Assembly (NCBI GenBank): GCA_946408025.1
Contig: CAMJQJ010000009.1
Span: forward strand, 1 to 39,680
DNA length: 39,680 nucleotides
DNA from: an uncultured Faecalitalea sp.
GTDB taxonomy: Bacteria > Bacillota_I > Bacilli_A > Erysipelotrichales > Erysipelotrichaceae
Reading direction: 5' to 3'
Shown: positions 9,750 through 17,983 of the stretch, piece after piece
How the letters are laid out: every line of letters begins with the position of its first letter
How positions within the stretch are numbered: the first letter of the stretch is position 1
Program-made: the position numbers and the translations under genes
Notes under the pieces: model-generated
What the model saw: the letters and a program-made list of their open reading frames with translations, nothing else
Database searches by the model: none
Told to the model about the DNA's origin: nothing

Positions 9750-10490
9750 TTATAATTTATCTGCTTTTCCCACAAATTTTTTTACTTTGTCCTCTAGAAC
9801 TATCTCAAATTGATTATTTTCATCTGTAGTATATCCAAAATCAAAATTTTTTGCATATGTAGTAGGATCCTTCCCAAAGCCCTTACAAGAGCTATGTACT
9901 TGTTCCACTCCAGAAATTTTTACAATATTTTCTAAGTTCTTTTCATTTATTCCACTACCCGGTAAAATCTGGATCTTATTACCATATTTTTCTTGAAGTT
10001 CTTTAATTAAATCAATTCCTTTTTCAACTTTATCTTGGAGACCTGCCGTTAGAATGCGATCTACACCTAAGTCAATTAAAGTTTCAATAGATTTGTACGG
10101 ATTTTCGGTACAATCAAATGCCCTATGAAATACTGCTTCGCCATTAAAAGAATGAACTAAATTTACCATTTTCTGAGTTGATTCTTTATCTATTTCTTTA
10201 TTCTCATCTAAAAATCCAAAAGATATACCATCACAATTATTTTCTAACAATATTTTTGCATCTTCAAACATGATTTCTTTTTCAATTTCATTATAACAAA
10301 ATCCAGCACCACGAGGTCGTACCATACAGATTACTTTAAGATCAGTATATTTTTTTGTAAATTTTAATGAAGCCAAACTTGGTGTTAATCCCCCCAAATA
10401 TAGAGCACTATTCAACTCAATTCTTTTTGCCCCTCCTTTATAACTTGCTAAGGCATCTTCATAACTGCCACAACAGATTTCTACTTTCAT
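9750..10490 (-). CDS. cutC: CutC family protein
   Basis: Start set at base 10490 (MKVEICCGSYEDAL, 246 residues) with AAAGGAG six bases upstream. An in-frame ATG 45 nt upstream would add a segment overlapping the previous gene. CutC proteins are TIM-barrel proteins once tied to copper handling; their catalytic activity is not settled. Family blocks seen are GGAKRIELNSALYLGGLTPS, MVRPRGAGFCY, FHRAFDC, ILTAGLQDKV and ILPGSGIN. It starts 13 nt after the HAD gene and is the last gene of an eight-gene sugar operon. This context favours a metabolic role on a sugar-derived compound over copper tolerance. Confidence 0.9.
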   Translation of the reverse strand: MKVEICCGSYEDALASYKGGAKRIELNSALYLGGLTPSLASLKFTKKYTDLKVICMVRPRGAGFCYNEIEKEIMFEDAKILLENNCDGISFGFLDENKEIDKESTQKMVNLVHSFNGEAVFHRAFDCTENPYKSIETLIDLGVDRILTAGLQDKVEKGIDLIKELQEKYGNKIQILPGSGINEKNLENIVKISGVEQVHSSCKGFGKDPTTYAKNFDFGYTTDENNQFEIVLEDKVKKFVGKADKL

Positions 10491-10503
10491 AATTTTCTCC
10501 TTT

Positions 10504-11163
10504 TTATACCCAATTATTCTTAACAAGAACATCAATTACTTGATTCAAATTTTTCAACACCAAAACATCTGAATTTAATATTTCTTCATTTGGCAAAATC
10601 AAATCTGGAACCATTATCGTTCTACATTTTGCATTCAACCCCGCTTTTACACCATGAATTGCATCCTCTAAAACTATGCATTTTTCTGGATCTTGATTCA
10701 ATTCACTTGCTGCTTTTAGAAATATTTCTGGATTTGGTTTACCATTTTTTATATCTTCTTTACAGACTATCACATTAAAAAATTCATCAAAATGAGATAT
10801 GTTTAAATTACTTTCTACTAAATATCGAGGTGAACTGGTTGCAATCGCCATCGGTACATCGTGATTTTTTAGAAATTGCAACAATTCAGGAGCTCCCGGC
10901 TTAACAGGAACATTTTCCTTTAGCATTTTTTCAGCAACTTTAAAAACTTCTTTCATCAAAAACTGTTCGTTTGATTGAGGCCAATAATAAGTAAGTATTT
11001 TTAGCATCTTCGCTCCACTTGTACCTCTCAGATTATCCAACATTTCAGGATTTAAAACAAGACCTTGAGAATCCGCTAAAACTTGCCACGCCTTATTAAA
11101 TACTTTTTCAGTATCAAATAATAGACCATCCATATCAAAAATCACAGCATTATACTTCATCAT
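10504..11163 (-). CDS. HAD-superfamily phosphatase / beta-phosphoglucomutase-like
   Basis: 219 residues. Motif I is FDMDGLLFDTE (nucleophile Asp10, acid/base Asp12), motif II is ATSS, the motif III lysine lies in NGKPNPEIF, and motif IV is VLEDAIHGVKAG. The helical cap between motif I and II and the LLFDTE pattern place it in the beta-phosphoglucomutase-like subfamily, which includes sugar-phosphate phosphatases and mutases. The substrate cannot be read from sequence. In this operon it would act on the phosphorylated sugar or on the product of the dehydrogenase. AAGGAG precedes the ATG. Confidence 0.9.
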   Translation of the reverse strand: MMKYNAVIFDMDGLLFDTEKVFNKAWQVLADSQGLVLNPEMLDNLRGTSGAKMLKILTYYWPQSNEQFLMKEVFKVAEKMLKENVPVKPGAPELLQFLKNHDVPMAIATSSPRYLVESNLNISHFDEFFNVIVCKEDIKNGKPNPEIFLKAASELNQDPEKCIVLEDAIHGVKAGLNAKCRTIMVPDLILPNEEILNSDVLVLKNLNQVIDVLVKNNWV

Positions 11164-11175
11164 TTATTCTCCTTA

Positions 11176-11583
11176 TTAGATGTATTTATTAGATGTATTT
11201 AATAACAAGAACGATAAATTTTCTTTATGCCATGGTGCCCCAAGAACACTTCTTCGTATACCATAGCTAATGTCTCCTTTTTTCGTTTTAATATTTAGTT
11301 GAAAAGACAGAAATTTGACTTTTAATTCTTTTGATAAAATTTCATTTTCAGGAATTATAGTGATTAAATTTTCTTCTACCTTTCCAGACATTTCATTTAG
11401 AGGCAAAATAATTACTCCCTGAGAATTAAAATGTATAATATGCGTTTTATTAGCATATAATAAATTTCCTATACCGTTTTTTATAGCACCTACATTCGGT
11501 TTAATTGTTGCATATATTGTTGAATGAGAATTGAATTTGATTTTATTTTTTTTTAATAAATCTTTTATTTCTTCTTGTTTCAT
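11176..11583 (-). CDS. Uncharacterised protein inside the mannose-family PTS operon
   Basis: 135 residues, no signal peptide or membrane segment. It overlaps the PTS IIA stop by one base (TAATG), so it is translated together with IIA and is surely a gene. The sequence alternates charged and beta-type stretches (THIIHFNSQGVIILPLN, LKVKFLSFQLNIKTKKG) and ends in GIRRSVLGAPWHKENLSFLLL. The strand-rich pattern with a final helix-like segment recalls a bacterial PH-like fold, but this is only an impression. No catalytic motif is seen. Confidence 0.8.
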   Translation of the reverse strand: MKQEEIKDLLKKNKIKFNSHSTIYATIKPNVGAIKNGIGNLLYANKTHIIHFNSQGVIILPLNEMSGKVEENLITIIPENEILSKELKVKFLSFQLNIKTKKGDISYGIRRSVLGAPWHKENLSFLLLNTSNKYI

Positions 11584-11993
11584 TATGATTGTCTTTCCTG
11601 ATATAGATTATTAAAGTCGACAATTCCCTCTTTTCCAACTGCAATAATTTCAGTTGGGCTTAACTTACTATCCCTTACTCCCAAATATTCAAGTACCATT
11701 GGTAGATTCATTCCAGTAATTATTTGGACCTTTTCCAAGTTATCCTGTGTTTTGAATAAAGAACCTCCACAATTACATGGAGTACCAAACAATAAATCAC
11801 AAAACAATATAACACCTTCTCCTGTATCTACTTTTTCTATACTTTTCTTTAATTTTTGGACAAATTCCGAAATATCATCTCCTGGCATAAGACAAATAGC
11901 TTCTATTTTTTCTGGATCGCCTGTAAAAATTTTCAAAGAATCTAAAAGACCCTCTGCTAATTTTCCATGACTTGCTAAGATAATACCTTTCAT
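11583..11993 (-). CDS. PTS mannose-family EIIA component
   Basis: 136-residue cytoplasmic phosphocarrier. The N-terminus MKGIILASHGKLAEG carries the phosphorylated His9 in the canonical ASHG context, followed by GVILFCDLLFGTPCN, typical of EIIA-Man. It accepts phosphate from HPr and passes it to the separate IIB protein encoded further upstream in the same operon. IIA is not fused to IIB here. It comes 58 nt after the IID gene, with a hairpin in the gap, and overlaps the next gene by one base. Confidence 0.93.
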   Translation of the reverse strand: MKGIILASHGKLAEGLLDSLKIFTGDPEKIEAICLMPGDDISEFVQKLKKSIEKVDTGEGVILFCDLLFGTPCNCGGSLFKTQDNLEKVQIITGMNLPMVLEYLGVRDSKLSPTEIIAVGKEGIVDFNNLYQERQS

Positions 11994-12023
11994 TTTTACC
12001 TCCTATATACACATATATAAATT

Positions 12024-12045
12024 AAGGGCATCTACAGATGCCCTT
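12024..12045 (-). other. Intra-operon hairpin between PTS IID and IIA
   Basis: AAGGGCATC (12024-12032) and its complement (12037-12045) form a perfect 9-bp stem with a 4-nt loop. A long T run does not follow on the minus strand. An RNA-processing or stability element that sets the IIA-to-IID ratio is more likely than full termination. Confidence 0.55.
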
Positions 12046-12051
12046 TGTATT

Positions 12052-12873
12052 TTAAAACAAACCGATTGCAGCTGTCAAAATACCAAATACAAGCGTTGCA
12101 ATTACTAACTTAGCCACACTTACATGTTTCTTACTAATCAGATAATAGTAAATCATTAATACACTCAAAGAGAGAATACCTGGCATTATGGCATCAATCT
12201 TGTCCTGAACACTTAAAACTGATTCTCCAAAATTTGCTGATAACGCAATACTCAAGGTAACCATTGAAGCAGATAATGCTCCCATCATTCCCATACCTAA
12301 AATATTTGCACCTTCTATTACGTCATTCATTAATTTACTAGACATAATATCTTTGATTGCTGATCGTCCTTTTTGATATGTCAACTTAGTAGTAAATATC
12401 AACTCAAACAACGTTATCATCGTACCTAGAAGCAATAAGAAGAAACCTGCAATAGACCCTTCCTGTGCTAGAGAACAAGAAGCCAAAATTGCTAAAGTTG
12501 TTAATGTCCCTGCGCTAAATGAATCCCCAAACGCCGCTACCGGACCCATAAGACCTGTTTTAACAGCTACGACTGCTTGTCCAGGCATAGATTCAGGATT
12601 ATTGGCAATTTCTTCTTCCATTGCCAAAGTAGTACCCAAAATCAACCCTCCAGCTGTTGCATTTGTATTAAATAATTCCATATGACGTTGTAATACTGGA
12701 ATCATGTCTTCTTTATTTGGGTATAATTTTTTTAACGCTGGAATTAACGCATATGTATATGCAATGGATTGCATACGTTCAAAATTCAAAGACATTTCTG
12801 TTGTAATATACCAACGTGCTATAACTTTATTAACATCTCTTTTTGTTAATGATACTTTTTTATTTTCATCCAT
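12052..12873 (-). CDS. PTS mannose-family EIID component
   Basis: 273-residue membrane subunit of the sugar channel. The N-terminal block ITTEMSLNFERMQSIAYTYA and the block GLMGPVAAFGDSFSAGTL are the hallmarks of EIID. The hydrophobic C-terminal segments end in a membrane helix. It works with EIIC in the membrane to import and phosphorylate one sugar. The gap to the IIC stop is 2 nt. Confidence 0.94.
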   Translation of the reverse strand: MDENKKVSLTKRDVNKVIARWYITTEMSLNFERMQSIAYTYALIPALKKLYPNKEDMIPVLQRHMELFNTNATAGGLILGTTLAMEEEIANNPESMPGQAVVAVKTGLMGPVAAFGDSFSAGTLTTLAILASCSLAQEGSIAGFFLLLLGTMITLFELIFTTKLTYQKGRSAIKDIMSSKLMNDVIEGANILGMGMMGALSASMVTLSIALSANFGESVLSVQDKIDAIMPGILSLSVLMIYYYLISKKHVSVAKLVIATLVFGILTAAIGLF

Positions 12874-12875
12874 AT

Positions 12876-13640
12876 TTATGCCCCTTCTTTATTTCTCTCC
12901 TGTTTTGCCAACACAACTAAGAATGCAACACAACCCAACAATAAACCGGCGGTCAAATTATTTAGAGCTAATGCTTTAACCATGATAAAGCCAATGATTG
13001 TATAAGGAATCAAACGAGGTTTTCCAATCATATTCATAATTAACGCAAAACCAATTGCTGGCATAACTCCACCTGCAACTTCCATTCCATGCATCACCCA
13101 ATCAGGAACGTTATTCATAAAAGCTAACATTGCATCTTGGCCAAACATTACAACTAAAAATACCGGTAAAAACAATAACGGAAGTTCTACAATTGGAGGA
13201 AAAATTATAGCACAATTACGAATACCTTTTAAGTCTCCTTTTGCAGCACATTCATCTGCCCTATGCACAAAAATAACATTAACCATTTTTCTTAAATTTG
13301 TAACAAAAGAGCCTACCAAGCCCATTGGAACCGCAAAAGCAATCGCTTGTTCTACTGACAATCCTGTAGATAATGCAATCGGAATAACCGTAGTAGCAGC
13401 CAATGCCGAATCAGTAGGTAAATTACCGCCCGGAGCAATAATTCCTGCAAATGCCGCCGCAATTCCTCCTCCTAAAATCAATCCATTCGTTAAATCACCA
13501 TAAATCAATCCTGCAACAACACCAACTACAATTGGACTTGCAATAAAGAAAAATGCAAAATATCCACCAATCATTCCTCTAGCAATCCAATACATCAAAC
13601 CCATGGCAATGGCCATGATTAACAACTGTGTACCACCCAT
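12876..13640 (-). CDS. PTS mannose/sorbose-family EIIC component
   Basis: 254-residue polytopic membrane protein with several hydrophobic segments. The Gly/Ala-rich block GLIYGDLTNGLILGGGIAAAFAG resembles the EIIC-Man/Sor signature region, and the GGNLPTDSALAATTVIPIAL part is typical. The operon order IIB-IIC-IID with a separate IIA is common in Firmicutes. The family is clear but the imported sugar is not readable. Confidence 0.94.
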   Translation of the reverse strand: MGGTQLLIMAIAMGLMYWIARGMIGGYFAFFFIASPIVVGVVAGLIYGDLTNGLILGGGIAAAFAGIIAPGGNLPTDSALAATTVIPIALSTGLSVEQAIAFAVPMGLVGSFVTNLRKMVNVIFVHRADECAAKGDLKGIRNCAIIFPPIVELPLLFLPVFLVVMFGQDAMLAFMNNVPDWVMHGMEVAGGVMPAIGFALIMNMIGKPRLIPYTIIGFIMVKALALNNLTAGLLLGCVAFLVVLAKQERNKEGA

Positions 13641-13658
13641 TTTTTCTCTCCTTATTTA

Positions 13659-14135
13659 TTATTTAAATTTTTTTTCAATTGATTTTAAAACAACAGGATC
13701 ATTCTCTGGAATCGGTTGAAAATATACATTTATACCAGAGTTTTGAATTTCTGTTAGCATTTTATATTCTTCATTTGATAATGAAACTCCTTGTAAAACG
13801 GATTTTCGATCTTTATTATTTTGTACAGCGCCAACATTCAGTTCAGGTAATGTTAATCCGTTTTTTATGGCTTTATAAGCATTTTCCACATCTCGGAAAA
13901 TTAACATTACTGAATCATCTGTGCTATCCAAAGCCTTTTGAACATCATCAATCTTAACTATATCAACTGGTCTATCTGGAACTGCCATACGATATATATC
14001 AGCCATAAAATCATCATCAATTAATAAATTATCTGCTAAAATCAATCGATCCACAGGTCGAAATTTTATCCATTTCGCAACAATTTGACCATGCACCATT
14101 CGATAGTCTACACGCACCATTTTTACTTTTGACAT
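13659..14135 (-). CDS. PTS mannose-family EIIB component
   Basis: 158 residues. MVRVDYRMVHGQIVAKW contains the phosphorylated His15 in the RxxHGQ context of EIIB-Man/Sor. It passes phosphate from EIIA to the incoming sugar at EIIC-EIID. GGAGGTGAAAA precedes the ATG. It lies 29 nt after the dehydrogenase stop. Confidence 0.93.
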   Translation of the reverse strand: MSKVKMVRVDYRMVHGQIVAKWIKFRPVDRLILADNLLIDDDFMADIYRMAVPDRPVDIVKIDDVQKALDSTDDSVMLIFRDVENAYKAIKNGLTLPELNVGAVQNNKDRKSVLQGVSLSNEEYKMLTEIQNSGINVYFQPIPENDPVVLKSIEKKFK

Positions 14136-14164
14136 ATTTTCACCTCCTTTATTTTTTATATAGA

Positions 14165-15196
14165 TTAACGCGTTATTTTGCGTTCAATCTTAACTATTTG
14201 ATGAGTATCTGCACTTTTATGAACTGCCTCAGCAATTAATTCAGCCTCTAACCCATCATACATATCTGCAATGAAAGGAATATCATTTTGGATACAATTT
14301 ACAAAATCATTAATTGGATCTATTCCAAAGCCTTGATAACGACCTTTATAATTTTGAATAAAGCATACATTTGGTGTCGATAACTTATTTGAATCAAAAA
14401 ATTCTACTCCACGTTTTTGGGAGTCAACACGAATCATTGTATTTTCACATAATACTTCCGTACAACCATCATCTGCTTTTGCAAAACCATCAGGTAAAAT
14501 CCAGGCATTTTCTACAGTCCAAGTACAACCATTTTCAAATTCCAAAATTGCTGTAATTGTATCATAAGTATCTACACCTTTAGATTTTAAGATACCTTTG
14601 TGTCCTACTGCATACACTTGTGTCACTTCACATCCCATATACCAACGAATCAAGTCATAACAATGTGTACCTACAAAATGCACCGGACTAGACTTAGACG
14701 ACCAACTCAACCAATTTAAAGCTACGTCGTAAATATTATCCATACGCATATAACCACGTACCGGCTTTCCGCAACTTTCTTCACTTAGTTTATTTTTAAC
14801 TGCGATTGAAGCAGGATCCCAGCGTTTATGGTAGTCAACCATCACTCGAACTCCAGCCTCCTTAGCTGCTTCAATAATTTCGTAAGCGTCTTCAGAATTT
14901 GTTGCTAAAGGCTTCTCTACTAATACATGCTTTCCGTGACGTATAGCTGCTAGAGTAGGATCCTTGTGAAATGGATCTGGTGTTGCAACTGCTACGACAT
15001 CAATATCTTCTGAATTTAACATCTCTTCAATATCGTTGAATGTTTTAACACCGTACTCCTTTGCCACTTTTTCTGTGATTGCAGGATTTAAATCACAAAC
15101 CGCTACTAAATCTGCATTAGGATTCCAAGTAAACGCATTTAAATGATTCTGCCCATATATTCCAGCGCCTACTACTGCTACTTTTAATTTTTCCAT
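14165..15196 (-). CDS. Gfo/Idh/MocA-family NAD(P)-dependent oxidoreductase
   Basis: Start set at base 15196 (MEKLKVAVVGAGIYGQNH, 343 residues), with AAAGGGG upstream. An in-frame ATG 105 nt further up would add a tail that covers the operator and promoter region. The Rossmann motif is VGAGIYG, the family motif VEKPLATN is at about residue 95, and the GTHCYDLIRW block supplies the usual catalytic His/Asp pair. These enzymes oxidise or reduce a hydroxyl of sugars, inositols or sugar acids. As first gene of a PTS operon, its substrate is probably the sugar 6-phosphate delivered by the transporter; this is inference. Confidence 0.92.
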   Translation of the reverse strand: MEKLKVAVVGAGIYGQNHLNAFTWNPNADLVAVCDLNPAITEKVAKEYGVKTFNDIEEMLNSEDIDVVAVATPDPFHKDPTLAAIRHGKHVLVEKPLATNSEDAYEIIEAAKEAGVRVMVDYHKRWDPASIAVKNKLSEESCGKPVRGYMRMDNIYDVALNWLSWSSKSSPVHFVGTHCYDLIRWYMGCEVTQVYAVGHKGILKSKGVDTYDTITAILEFENGCTWTVENAWILPDGFAKADDGCTEVLCENTMIRVDSQKRGVEFFDSNKLSTPNVCFIQNYKGRYQGFGIDPINDFVNCIQNDIPFIADMYDGLEAELIAEAVHKSADTHQIVKIERKITR

Positions 15197-15215
15197 TATT
15201 TTTACCCCTTTCATA

Positions 15216-15291
15216 GTAGTTTTCCTACATCGAATATAACATATAAGTAGTATTACTACAATATAAAATTTAAAAAATTTAGTTTTACTAC
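15216..15291. promoter_or_regulatory. Three operator-like dyads (NTAG-N5-CTAC) between the dehydrogenase and rpiR-type genes
   Basis: 13-bp dyads lie at 15216-15228 (GTAG-TTTTC-CTAC), 15247-15259 (GTAG-TATTA-CTAC, nearly perfect) and 15279-15291 (TTAG-TTTTA-CTAC). Centres are 31 and 32 bp apart, about three helical turns, so all three face the same side. The first covers the expected transcript start and the second the -35 and spacer of the operon promoter. The third sits upstream of the regulator gene. The divergent RpiR-family protein is the natural candidate to bind them. Confidence 0.65.
15233..15261 (-). promoter_or_regulatory. Promoter of the dehydrogenase-PTS operon
   Basis: TTGTAG (15256-15261) and TATATT (15233-15238) on the minus strand, 17-bp spacer. 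Two of the three dyads overlap it, which is the layout of a repressed promoter. Confidence 0.65.
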
Positions 15292-15353
15292 ACTTTTGCA
15301 TAAATATTTGTTAAAATATCAATGAAAGGATAATAGTAAAATACATCAATAAT

Positions 15354-16226
15354 ATGAAAAACAACGACTTACTTTTACGCATTGAATCATCAATGCCATT
15401 CCTATCAAAAGCTGAAAAAAAGGTTGGGGAGTTTATTCTTAACAATCCAAAAAAAGTACCCGGTATGTCCACTCAAGCTTTATCAGAAGCTTGTGAAGTT
15501 AGTGAACCAACTTTGATTAGATTCACTAGAAAATTAGGTTTCAACGGTTACAAAGAATTTAAATTACAATTGTCTGCAAATTTTGTATCTCAACAATTAG
15601 AAAACACACCTGTCCGTGTTGACATTAATGACAGCGCTTTAACCATTTATGAAAAATTAACTGCATTCACTATTGCTAGTTTAAAAAGCACCGTCAACAC
15701 AATAGACGGAGGTAATTTAGAGTTAGCTGCAAATTATATTTATTTAGCCGCTCAAAAAAAACACCAAATTTTTTTAAGTGGCATGGGTGCCAGCACTGTC
15801 TTAATTAAAGAATTTCAGATCAAGATGATGAGGCTTAACATTCAAACAATTTTTTATGAAGATATTCATTTACGTCTTGAAGCATGTACAAATCTAAAAA
15901 AAGATGATTTGTTTATTTGTTTTACAACTTTGGGTTCATCCATAGAGAATTATGAATTAATAGATATTGCACATAATAAACAAGCCAAAATTATTGTGAT
16001 AACCCAATACGGCAATACTAAAACATCTGAAAAAGCTGATATCACATTATATACATCCGTTATCGAAAATAACCTTCGATTGGCCAGTCAAACGTCTATT
16101 GTTTTGCAATCAATGGTTATCGACGCATTATTTTTAACGATCGCCCTTAAAAACTATGATGATATTTCCAAAGATGTTCAAGAAACAAAAAAATTATTCC
16201 ATAATCTAGGGCATACAGTTATTTAG
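15354..16226 (+). CDS. RpiR-family transcriptional regulator (HTH + SIS domain)
   Basis: 290 residues. The N-terminal HTH domain (about 1-77) includes LSKAEKKVGEFILNNP and SEACEVSEPTLIRFTRKLGFNGYKEFK, the RpiR signature. The C-terminal sugar isomerase (SIS) domain (about 125-260) includes IFLSGMGAS and FTTLGSSIENYELI, which in this family bind a phosphosugar effector. It is divergent from the dehydrogenase-PTS operon and probably controls it in response to a sugar phosphate. The ATG has only a weak distant ribosome site (AAAGGAT about 22 nt upstream), so expression may be low; no better in-frame start is seen. Confidence 0.93.
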   Translation: MKNNDLLLRIESSMPFLSKAEKKVGEFILNNPKKVPGMSTQALSEACEVSEPTLIRFTRKLGFNGYKEFKLQLSANFVSQQLENTPVRVDINDSALTIYEKLTAFTIASLKSTVNTIDGGNLELAANYIYLAAQKKHQIFLSGMGASTVLIKEFQIKMMRLNIQTIFYEDIHLRLEACTNLKKDDLFICFTTLGSSIENYELIDIAHNKQAKIIVITQYGNTKTSEKADITLYTSVIENNLRLASQTSIVLQSMVIDALFLTIALKNYDDISKDVQETKKLFHNLGHTVI

Positions 16227-16303
16227 ATTTTTTAAATATTTTTAATTACAATTGTTATAACTAATACTTAAATAAGTTCATTTAAATTAAACGTATAACA
16301 TAA

Positions 16304-16936
16304 ACTATATATTCAATTATTAATTTCTTTTTTATTAATCCGAAATACTCTTTTTTCATCACATCTAAAGAAAACCTTCTTATGCTGATCGTTATGGTTA
16401 TTGTTTCGTTTACAATCAATCTTTTACAATCAAAATTAAAAAAAGAAAAAGATTTTGCTTCTTCACATGCGTATAGTATGGACTTTCTACTTCAAGCAAG
16501 TCAAAGATTACAACTTATGAGTTCATACGAAGATATAATGCAAGAAACATGTTATCAATTACATAAATTAATAAAAAATGTAGTTTCATTCTATCCTGTA
16601 AACAAAGAATTTATACCTAAACCTTATGTTTACAATCCACAAAAATTACCAAATATAGAAACCTTTTATTTATCAAAAAAAGAAATGACAGTGGCAAAAT
16701 GGGTTTATACAAACAACAAAAATGCCGGTGCATCAACAAATACATTATCTGATGCAAACGCATTATATCTATCTATAAGAAAAAACAATCATGTATATGG
16801 CGTGGTAGGTATTGGTTTATCTCCAAATAAAGATTTAACCACAAATCAAAGTTTGTTAATTAAAACTTTATTAAATGAAATATCTTTGGCATTTGATTCT
16901 ACTGCAAAACATGACTTTAAAGAAAACATCCTGTAA
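16304..16936 (+). pseudogene. kdpD: kdpD relic: last membrane segment plus GAF region, kinase missing
   Basis: The open frame (16304-16936, first ATG at 16382) matches the middle of the potassium sensor kinase KdpD. NFFFINPKYSFFI and MLIVMVIVSFTINLL are the end of its DUF4118 membrane part. YSMDFLLQASQRLQLMSS is the junction, and AKWVYTNNKNAG followed by TNTLSDANALYLSIR is the KdpD GAF core. It stops at the point where the His-kinase dimerisation helix should begin. The N-terminal KdpD and USP domains are absent upstream, and no kdpABC is nearby. A stand-alone GAF protein starting at 16382 (184 residues) cannot be excluded, but no good ribosome site precedes it. Confidence 0.75.
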
Positions 16937-17017
16937 TTTTGTGTATCTACACATTAGTATTTAAAAGATATTAAACATCATTTATTTTTCTTTTTATTCT
17001 CTAACCATATTCATACA

Positions 17018-17044
17018 AAAAAAGCCTTTTATAAAGGCTTTTTT
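17018..17044. terminator. Bidirectional terminator
   Basis: GCCTTT and AAAGGC (17024-17029, 17033-17038) form a stem extended by A6/T6 tracts on both sides. Usable on either strand. The surrounding stretches 16937-17017 and 17045-17217 contain no gene that I can support. Confidence 0.85.
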
Positions 17045-17217
17045 CTATTCAAAGTTTATTTCATAATACGGTTTATAATTATTTTTTATTTCTTCGATAG
17101 GCCATCAAATTCTATACAAAATTTAAAATATGTTTGCTGACATTTTAATAGTGCAGATGTTTCAGATATGCATCAGTTGCAATGTCCTTTCACTTCAATA
17201 TACTATCTACAAAAAAG

Positions 17218-17742
17218 TCATCTAAGCTTTTCTGCTTTTTTTAAGGCTTTAATGTACTGATTTTTAACACCACTTTCTTCTTCTCTTACACATAAATCAT
17301 AAATCTGTTCAAATAAGGAACTTTTTGCATATTGAGGAATAACTATAATGCGTGATAATGCATAAGCACTTGCCCATCTAATTACTGTCCCTTCACTGTC
17401 TGTATTTTGTAATAAATCTTTTATTGCATCATCAAGTTTAGTTGGAAATTTAGCTGCAAGATTCCCTACAATTCTTGAAGCTTCTCTTTTACAGGAATTA
17501 TCAGAAGACAAAATATATTTTTTGGCCAAATCCAGATAATCTACTTCCAAAGTATATTCTTTGGATCGACTTACTTCTTCTATGGATTCGAGCAAAAGCG
17601 AACACTTTTTTTCAGACAAAGATTTGCACATTTCTAAAATTGTTGAACAATCAACTTTCTCACTGACAATCGCTGTAACAACCGCCTTTCTCTTCTCTAA
17701 ACGTTTTAATGATTTATCATTTATTATTTCTATAATAGTCAT
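17218..17742 (-). CDS. HEAT-repeat-like alpha-helical protein
   Basis: 174 residues, all-helical, no membrane segment. Successive helix pairs such as NSCKREASRIVGNLAAKFP and GTVIRWASAYALSRII show the spacing of small residues and the Arg/Asp positions typical of HEAT-like repeats. The family mostly mediates protein-protein contacts, so a specific function cannot be given. AGGAGAAAATAGGA precedes the ATG. It lies downstream of the DUF6602-type gene on the same strand, separated by a decayed stretch. Confidence 0.75.
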   Translation of the reverse strand: MTIIEIINDKSLKRLEKRKAVVTAIVSEKVDCSTILEMCKSLSEKKCSLLLESIEEVSRSKEYTLEVDYLDLAKKYILSSDNSCKREASRIVGNLAAKFPTKLDDAIKDLLQNTDSEGTVIRWASAYALSRIIVIPQYAKSSLFEQIYDLCVREEESGVKNQYIKALKKAEKLR

Positions 17743-17754
17743 TCCTATTTTCTC

Positions 17755-17983
17755 CTATAAACTAAAATAATACATTTGATACTTGACCCAAAAATGAAAC
17801 AACTTATCACAATTTTTCATCAATTCTTAATCACACTCGGCATGTCCTTTGCCATTGTTAACTATATTTGTTTAACCTCCCTGCAAATATGTATCACTTT
17901 TTACTTCAATTACATCATTTATTATGGCTTGCTGATTTTCTGTTACCAATATGTTGCCATCATTTATAATGTTATAATTTCTT
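17755..17983 (-). pseudogene. Possible frameshifted and decayed tail of the DUF6602-type gene
   Basis: A second reading frame overlaps the end of the DUF6602-type gene and continues past its stop. It reads NIINDGNILVTENQQAII then NDVIEVKSDTYLQGG to a TAA at 17872-17874. In the same frame it continues as NNGKGHAECD, TAA, ELMKNCDKLFHFWVKYQ, to a TAG at 17755-17757. Composition is protein-like. The simplest reading is that the ancestral protein was longer and a frameshift near 17965-17983 plus nonsense changes cut it. Chance cannot be excluded in AT-rich DNA. Confidence 0.4.
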
